DNA from: Lichina pygmaea
Lineage: Eukaryota; Ascomycota; Lichinomycetes; Lichinales; Lichinaceae
Length of the DNA stretch: 64,000 nucleotides
Assembly (NCBI GenBank): GCA_963422465.1
Contig: OY730173.1
Location: 124,001-188,000 of the forward strand
Reading direction: 5' to 3'
Of this stretch, positions 54,124-64,000 are shown in pieces. The notes under the pieces were generated by a model. It did not search any database, was not told the origin of the DNA, and saw nothing but the letters and a program-made list of their open reading frames with translations. The position numbers and the translations under genes were made by a program. Each line of letters begins with the position of its first letter. The stretch's first letter is position 1.

Positions 54124-55309
54124 CTACGACGTGTCGCCCCGCTCGGCGGGAGCGTCTCCGGCGTTTCGGCGCTTGAGGTGGACGGCAAAACCATCGATGA
54201 CGGACGGCCAGGCGCCCATCTCGTCCCACCAAGCGAGACTGTCGTCCGTGAGGGTGCGCCTGTAGAACTCGTACGTCATGTTCCACATGTCGCGATTGAC
54301 CGACTTCTTCCACTCGTGCTCAAGGTAGACGAGCCACTCGTCGAGGAAGTTGGTCGTCCCCGAGAACCAGCCGCGGCCGCCGGACGGGGCGAAGATCGTG
54401 CGCCAGTACTCGATCGCCGTCGAGAGCTCGATCGATTTCTGCTGCGGCTGCCGAGCGAGCTCGAACGTGTACTTGTAGACCCGCTTGAACAGCTCTTCGT
54501 TCCGGGCGACTTCGGTGCGCAGATTGGCAATGGCCACCTGCTGCTTCGGCAGAGTGTCGGCGCTGTAGACATGGTGGAGCTTGTTAGCGGCGATGCTTGG
54601 GCTTGCGAAGCGATGCGAAGCCGACAAGATGAAAGCGCGGGACCGGTGCTCGAAGGACGATATCGGGGTCGGTAAGGGCGTGCCTACCTCAGCTTAGTCC
54701 AGCCCTGAACGAAGCCTTCCCGGGTGATCTCGCCCATCGTGGGACACTGGAGAGCTTCGCCAACGACAAAGACGGCGATGTCGTCGAGCAGAACGTTCAG
54801 GTCATTCATGTACCGCATCGTGCCGTGGGTGCCGATGCGACCCACGTCCGACTCGTCATCTGAAGCCCGTGGGGCAGAAGAGTCAGCGGGTAGCCCGGGG
54901 CTGAATGTATGTTTCGACTCAGAGAGCTCACCTCGGTACTGTTCGAACAACTCGTTCAGCGACGGCGCATCGGCGCGGCCGTATCCACTGGCGATCTTGC
55001 CTGCGCTGTGGTAATAGCTAGTCGGGCCAGTCCTCAGCCCGTTGCACACAAGTCCTATTTCGAAGCGGAAGCTTGGCCATACCCGTCGGCAGCGCGCTCG
55101 ACATCCCAGCCATGAGCCTTGAGAAACTGCGTGTTGGTATGCGGTGTCAGCCATTGCATCTCCCGACAAGCAGCAACGCCGCCCGACCCGACCGCTTGAA
55201 CAGTGAGGAGAGCTCGTCTTACCCTGGCGGCAGTCCTCTCAGTCGCCGAGGTGAGAGCGACCAGCTGCTGGATCTTCGCCTTTTGCTGACTGCTGTACGC
55301 AGCTGGCAT
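54124..55309 (-). CDS. DCN1: Cullin neddylation E3 co-factor DCN1
   Basis: Five exons join in phase: 55,309-55,223, 55,126-55,083, 55,017-54,932, 54,859-54,688 and 54,562-54,124 (275 residues). The start MPAAYSSQQK was chosen over upstream in-frame codons because it matches the family N-terminus. A UBA-like domain (about 1-50, with FLKAHGWDVERAADGYY) is followed by the PONY/DCUN1 domain, including DEWLVYLEHEW and the C-terminal SLAWWDEMGAWPSVIDGF, where the Asp and Trp residues contact the cullin. Dcn1 binds cullins and the NEDD8 E2 Ubc12 to promote neddylation. CAND1, which binds the unneddylated form, is encoded elsewhere in this window. Confidence 0.95.
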
Positions 55310-56267
55310 ATTGAGGCGTATGAGGGTCTCCTGAATGCGTGGGATCTGGAGGTAGCGGTGCCAAGCATCACGCAAGAATGGGGACGCATGGGCCGGCATG
55401 TTGCGGGCTCGGCTAAGCACGCTTCTCGGAAAATTGTTTATCCGAGGCGGCTAAAGATGCGAGTTAGGTGCTGGTAGGGCTAGCCTTAGGCGCACTTCAT
55501 CAAACCACTTTTTATACCTTCGTAGTCGACAACGTCTCGGTGTGTGCTGTTGTCAGGCAGTCATGGTGATTGTGAAGCCACAGATTTGAGAACGTGGGAC
55601 TAGGGCTCAGCACGATGCTCTGCAACACAACCACATAGGCAGGAATTCCCTCCAGAACATCGTCCTCCAGTCGCTCCTTCTCCGCAGAGAATCGTACGGT
55701 ACGTACCGGTAACGCAGTACGTACCGGTAGCAGAGTGTCCACATGTACGGAACATACTCCGTACGGAGGTACTGTACTCGCACCTATGGACTGCGCTGCG
55801 TTGCACTCTATAGACAAGAGTAGTCTATTTGCTTCAGGGTGATGTGCCTCCAACATATGCCATCAAGGATCTAAAGAGCTGTCTAACGCACTTGTCTGCA
55901 AGGTCTGCTACGACTCACGGTACAACTTGTACTTTGAGCACGTTACAGAATTACAATACTTCGTACAGAGTACATACTTCTGTACGTACCGTACTGCATT
56001 CCCTCGTACGTAACGTACTGGTAGAAGACCAAGGCACACACCTGTGGAAGATGATGGACGTTGCCAGTGAGCACGTACGAGGTACATACGTACTCGTACG
56101 TTACGTACTGACTAATTATTGGTAGCTCAATCAAGCCTAGCAGGGGCTTCGAGTATCACGTGACGTGTCTGTCCGAGTCACCAGCCAGTTCTAGTCACGT
56201 GCGGACTTCTGCTACCGTTGATACCTCGCATCGTGCGTCCGAGGCCGAATTACTTCAACTCGATGTC
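55310..56267. promoter_or_regulatory. Divergent promoter region of DCN1 and MVP1
   Basis: 958 bp separate the two starts. The middle is crowded with palindromic GTACGTACC-type motifs (55,690-55,775 and 55,963-56,110), and an ATCACGTGACGTG site (E-box plus CRE-like) lies about 110 bp before the MVP1 ATG. Confidence 0.5.
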
Positions 56268-58805
56268 ATGTCTCTATTTGGAACATCTCCTGACGATCCC
56301 AGTGCCACGAAACAGTCGTCTCTCTTTGAGGACCGTCCCACGCCAGGTGCAGGTGGATCACAGTCATCTTTGCTCGCTGACGATCGACCTGCCCCAGCCG
56401 AGGGAGGGTCGCATTCGTCGCTTTTCGCCGACGACGAAGCGGACGACACCAGCTCTCCATGGCGTCTGTCGACGCCGAAGAAGCCATCTCGCTCTGAGCT
56501 AGTCAAGTCCATCCTGCCCTCTTCAGACGTGCCTGAACTGTACATAGACATCTACGATACCTTACTGGAATCGGAGGGCCTGGGATCCGGTGTCAGTCTA
56601 GCTGGCGTTAGACGAGTGCTGGAAGGAAGCGGCCTGCCAGCAGAGGTGCAATCCAGGATACTCAACATCACTCTTCCCGAAGGGGCTGAGAATGCTGAAA
56701 GCGCAGCCGATGGTGTCAGTCAGGGTCAAATCAGCGTCCTCCTCACTCTCATTGGCCTTGCTCAGGAAGACGACGATGTCACGCTCGATGGCGTAGACGA
56801 GAGGAAACGCAGTAGGTGGCCACTTCAGGTGCATGATGTGTCGGATAGGCGTTGTTGACCTTGTGTTGCAGACCTTCCCATCCCGTCGATTAAACCTCTA
56901 AAGCGGGCTTCATCGCCGTCAAAGGCGCAGGCTTCCGGCGACGCTGCCGCTCCAAAGATGTCTCAAACCTCCGACGAGCCCTCGACGACGGGATCGCCAG
57001 CGCGGAACCGGAATCATCAAGATGATTCCCTCGACTATCCCGATGCGGACCCATGGTCTAGTCCGGCGCTGCATAGAGGTCACAATCACGGCGAGCGGGA
57101 CGACCGCGCCCGGGCACCCAACGGCGCGTCGACCAATGAGGCCACGGCCACGGATCGCGGCATGTCTTCTCGTAACGAGGCCTCAGCCGCCGGGGAATCG
57201 AGCGCCGCTCGTGCTCAATCCCCGTACGACACGCCGCAGAGGACGACGCTGGAACGGAGAGACAGCGGGGGGTGGGCATCGTTTGGTGGATCAACGATCA
57301 ATGCATTCCCCAGCCAGCCTGATGCCGGTCTCGGCCCCGAGAGCTCAGCACGGGCCGGGGGTGATCCACGCGGCCACGGTCACGCAAACCCGCTGGCGAG
57401 ATCTTTGGGGGCCGGGAGAGTCCCCGGCCGTGATACCGACGAGTTGGTGACGGTGGCGCTCTTGCCAGACAAGGAAGGCATCTTCCTCTTCCAACATCGA
57501 AACTATCAGGTGTCGAGCCGCCGTCGAGGAGCAAAGGTGATTCGCAGATACAGTGACTTTGTCTGGCTGCTCAACTGCCTCGTCAAACGCTATCCGTTTC
57601 GACAGCTGCCTCTGCTGCCTCCCAAACGAGTGGCCGGTAAGGACGCCGCCTTCCTTTCCCGCCGCCTGTCCGCTGATGCCGCCTGACAGTGAATGGTAAT
57701 CACATACTCTCGGACGTGTCTTTCGTCGAGAAGAGGAGGCGCGGCCTGAGCCGGTTCGCCAACGCTCTGGTCCGGCATCCGGTCTTGAGCCAGGAGCAGC
57801 TCGTCGTAATGTTCCTGACCGTTCCAACGGTAAGCCACCGTCGTCGATCTCGGCAGCCCCGACGCTCGATCCTCACGACGTCTAGGAGCTGGCGGTCTGG
57901 CGGAAGCAAGCAACGATCTCGGTGCAGGAGGAGTTCGCGGGCAAGGCGCTCCCACCCGCGCTTGAGGATTCTCTACCCCCCAACCTGGCGGATACATTCG
58001 ACACCGTCCGGATCGGCGTGCGACGCTCGCTAGAACTACACGTGAGCCTCTGCACCCTGCTGGACCGTCTTTCCAGACGCAACGAAGGGATGGCGGCCGA
58101 CCACCTCCGCCTGTCGCTTGCCCTGCGGTCGTTGACCGAGGTCTCCGAGAGCACGTATGCCGTCGACACGAACGACGTGCCGTTGCTCAATGCCGGTCTG
58201 CAGGCCACCGCGCAGCATCTGATCACCGGCCAGACCTTGCTCGAAGACGAGGCCAAGGCGTGGGAAGACGGCGTCCTGGAGGACCTCAAGAGACAGCGAG
58301 ACACCCTCGTCGGCGTACGAGACATGTTCGATCGACGGGACCGGCTGGCGAGGAACAACATTCCAGCCTTGGAAAAGCGAATACAGAGCAACGAGACCAA
58401 GCTAGCAACGCTACGAAACCGGCCAGAAGGAACGGTGAGGCCGGGCGAGCTTGAGAAAGTAGAAGATGCCATCATCCAGGTAAGGGGAAAACCCCTCCTT
58501 GACGGCGTCCCCCACCGTTTCCGACCGCCGTGCCCAAGTGGCATCGCCATCCTACCCAGCGTGGTGGCTCATGCGCGTCAAATGTGAATCAGGACAAGCA
58601 ATCCATCGTAGCGCAACACGCCCGTGGAGTTTTCATCAAGGAATGCATCCGCGACGAGCTCACCTACTTCCAGTCGTCGCAGTACCACATCAGCCGGCTA
58701 CATCAGGACTGGAGCCAGGAACGGGTCAAGTACGCCGAGCTCCAATCGGACAACTGGCGTGCGCTGAGCGAGGAGGTCGAGCACATGCCGCTGGGCGAGT
58801 CGTGA
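56268..58805 (+). CDS. MVP1: Sorting nexin MVP1 (SNX8-like)
   Basis: Five exons join in phase: 56,268-56,811, 56,872-57,636, 57,690-57,829, 57,886-58,479 and 58,593-58,805 (751 residues). The start MSLFGTSPDD is the usual Mvp1 beginning. Residues ~90-180 resemble the family's EH-like N-terminal region. A disordered Asp/Arg/Ser-rich stretch leads to a PX domain (about 371-490) with the phosphoinositide-contact RRYSDF, PLLPPKR and RRRGLSRFANAL. A BAR-type coiled region follows to the C-terminus (YFQSSQYHISRLHQDW). Mvp1 forms tubules on endosomes and returns cargo to the Golgi or plasma membrane in a retromer-independent route. Confidence 0.94.
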
Positions 58806-62866
<4,061 letters not shown>

Positions 62867-64000
62867 GTAGATCTGGGGAAGGAGACTGAAAGTCGGTAGA
62901 GAAGTGATCTGTCATGCTTTTCTTCTTCTGCTTGGAGTAGGATGTGGGGCTTCTGCTGCTGGTGATGCTAGTAATGCTCATACTATAGTACTACTACCTG
63001 TAGCACTCGACTACCGCAAGGTACCAAGTATTCATCTCCTCTCCACGCCACCTCACCACCGCTACCAGCAGCAGTCTACCTACTTCAGCACGAAAGTAGC
63101 CACTCGTAGCTGGTCTCGGGGTTATCACAGGGTGTTTCACCATTGGAACCATCGTGATCCAGTAATTGAACATTGTCACTCTCTCTTCTTCTCTTTCTTC
63201 CCATCTGTATCTTCCTCTCCTGTTCCCTTTCCTTTTTTTCTTCCCCCCCTCTTCTCTAGTTAGAGTGTTTTGTCGCTCTGTTGACCAGATATTGTCTGTT
63301 GACTGAAGAAGTGTCGGTGACTGTCTGGCTGATTTAGTCTTCCCACTTCCCTTTCGCCCTCTTGTTCCCTGTAACTACGGTGGCACGGAGTGGCATGAGT
63401 GGATTGTCTCTGCGGCACACAACTTGGACCAGACTGACAATTCTTCTGTCCCCAGTTGAAGTTGCCCACGGATTGTAGCTAAATCACGCTCGTGTCTTGG
63501 CTGCTCCTGGGTACGCAATTACTAGCTACGTACGGAAGTACGGCGCAGAGATGATTAGATGATCATCGGGTCGGTCCACCACCAGACCAACAATCGGTTT
63601 GGCCAGATGGAGGCAGCATCTTCACTGCTTGATGCTCACATTTCTGTCCTGAACGGCCTTCTGCCCTCTTTTCCTTTTTTTATCTTTCTCTTTTTCGATG
63701 TTATCTTGAAGTGTCTCACCGGTCTACCGGTACCGTCAATTCCAGTCTCGATCTTGATCGTGTCTCTGGTTTTGAACGAAGCTGAATGAAGCTGATAGAG
63801 GCTGAATGGGATAAATTTGTACAAGTGTCATGAGAATGTTTGGTCGGTTTGGTTGGGTTGCCCAGGTAGTATGGTGGTACCGAAGTAGTTGTAGTGATAC
63901 TGTGGTGGAATGGCGTCATAGGGGGAACGGAGGGGGAGGTGGCGTTAGAGCGATCTCCCTTTGATCAGGGTTGAGCACCACAGGAACGTGGCGTTCAAAA
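62867..64000. other. CDC48 3' flank to window end
   Basis: 1.1 kb with a CT-rich stretch (63,180-63,258) and a GTACGGAAGTACG palindrome near 63,528. The last ~300 bp are low in complexity on the minus strand. No gene is recognised. Confidence 0.5.

Overview
The window reads as genomic DNA of a filamentous ascomycete (Pezizomycotina-type). Its genes carry many short introns (about 60 to 140 bp, GT...AG, with CTGAC/CTAAC-like branch sites). They include families typical of these fungi: a Zn(II)2Cys6 and a C2H2 factor each with a fungal transcription-factor domain, PEX11C, Mvp1, a Spg1/Tem1 GTPase with a long Pro/Gln-rich N-terminus, and Dcn1. I rebuilt exon structures by hand, checking splice sites and reading phase. 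The class or genus cannot be fixed from the sequence alone.

Bases 1-14,565 are a layered transposon graveyard. A Ty3/gypsy relic and its LTR-like ends (1-3,198 and 14,187-14,503) are split by a LINE-type insertion (3,211-14,174), flanked by a 12-bp repeat. The LINE is itself split by a younger Ty3/gypsy element (6,054-12,600, two ~600-bp LTRs, 5-bp TTTGA target duplication). The old layers have almost no CpG. The young element keeps CpG, and its two LTRs differ, wherever I could align them, only by CpG to TpG/CpA transitions. A GC-rich 1.1-kb block at the 5' end of the LINE is not LINE-like, which suggests a chimeric retro-insertion. The young element also carries an antisense reading frame with a Zn(II)2Cys6-like cysteine pattern.

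Bases 14,951-39,031 hold eight host calls. They are a PMP22/Mpv17 peroxisomal membrane protein (+), a 2-oxoglutarate/Fe(II) oxygenase (-), a doubtful Cys-rich ORF (+), PEX11C (-), CAND1 (-), a single-pass, probably mitochondrial protein of a conserved uncharacterised family (+), a Zn(II)2Cys6 factor (-) and a two-finger C2H2 factor (-).

Bases 39,032-46,256 have no convincing gene. They hold a ~810-bp TIR element (MITE-like), a CAG run and many palindromic GTAC runs.

Bases 46,257-62,866 hold a possible small ORF, then RRB1/GRWD1 (-), SPG1/TEM1 (+), a Cyk3/kyphoscoliosis-type transglutaminase-fold protein (+), DCN1 (-), MVP1 (+) and CDC48 (+). Functional themes recur: cullin/NEDD8 and ubiquitin control (CAND1, DCN1, CDC48), peroxisome membrane (PMP22-like, PEX11C), and septation/cytokinesis (SPG1 beside the transglutaminase-fold protein).
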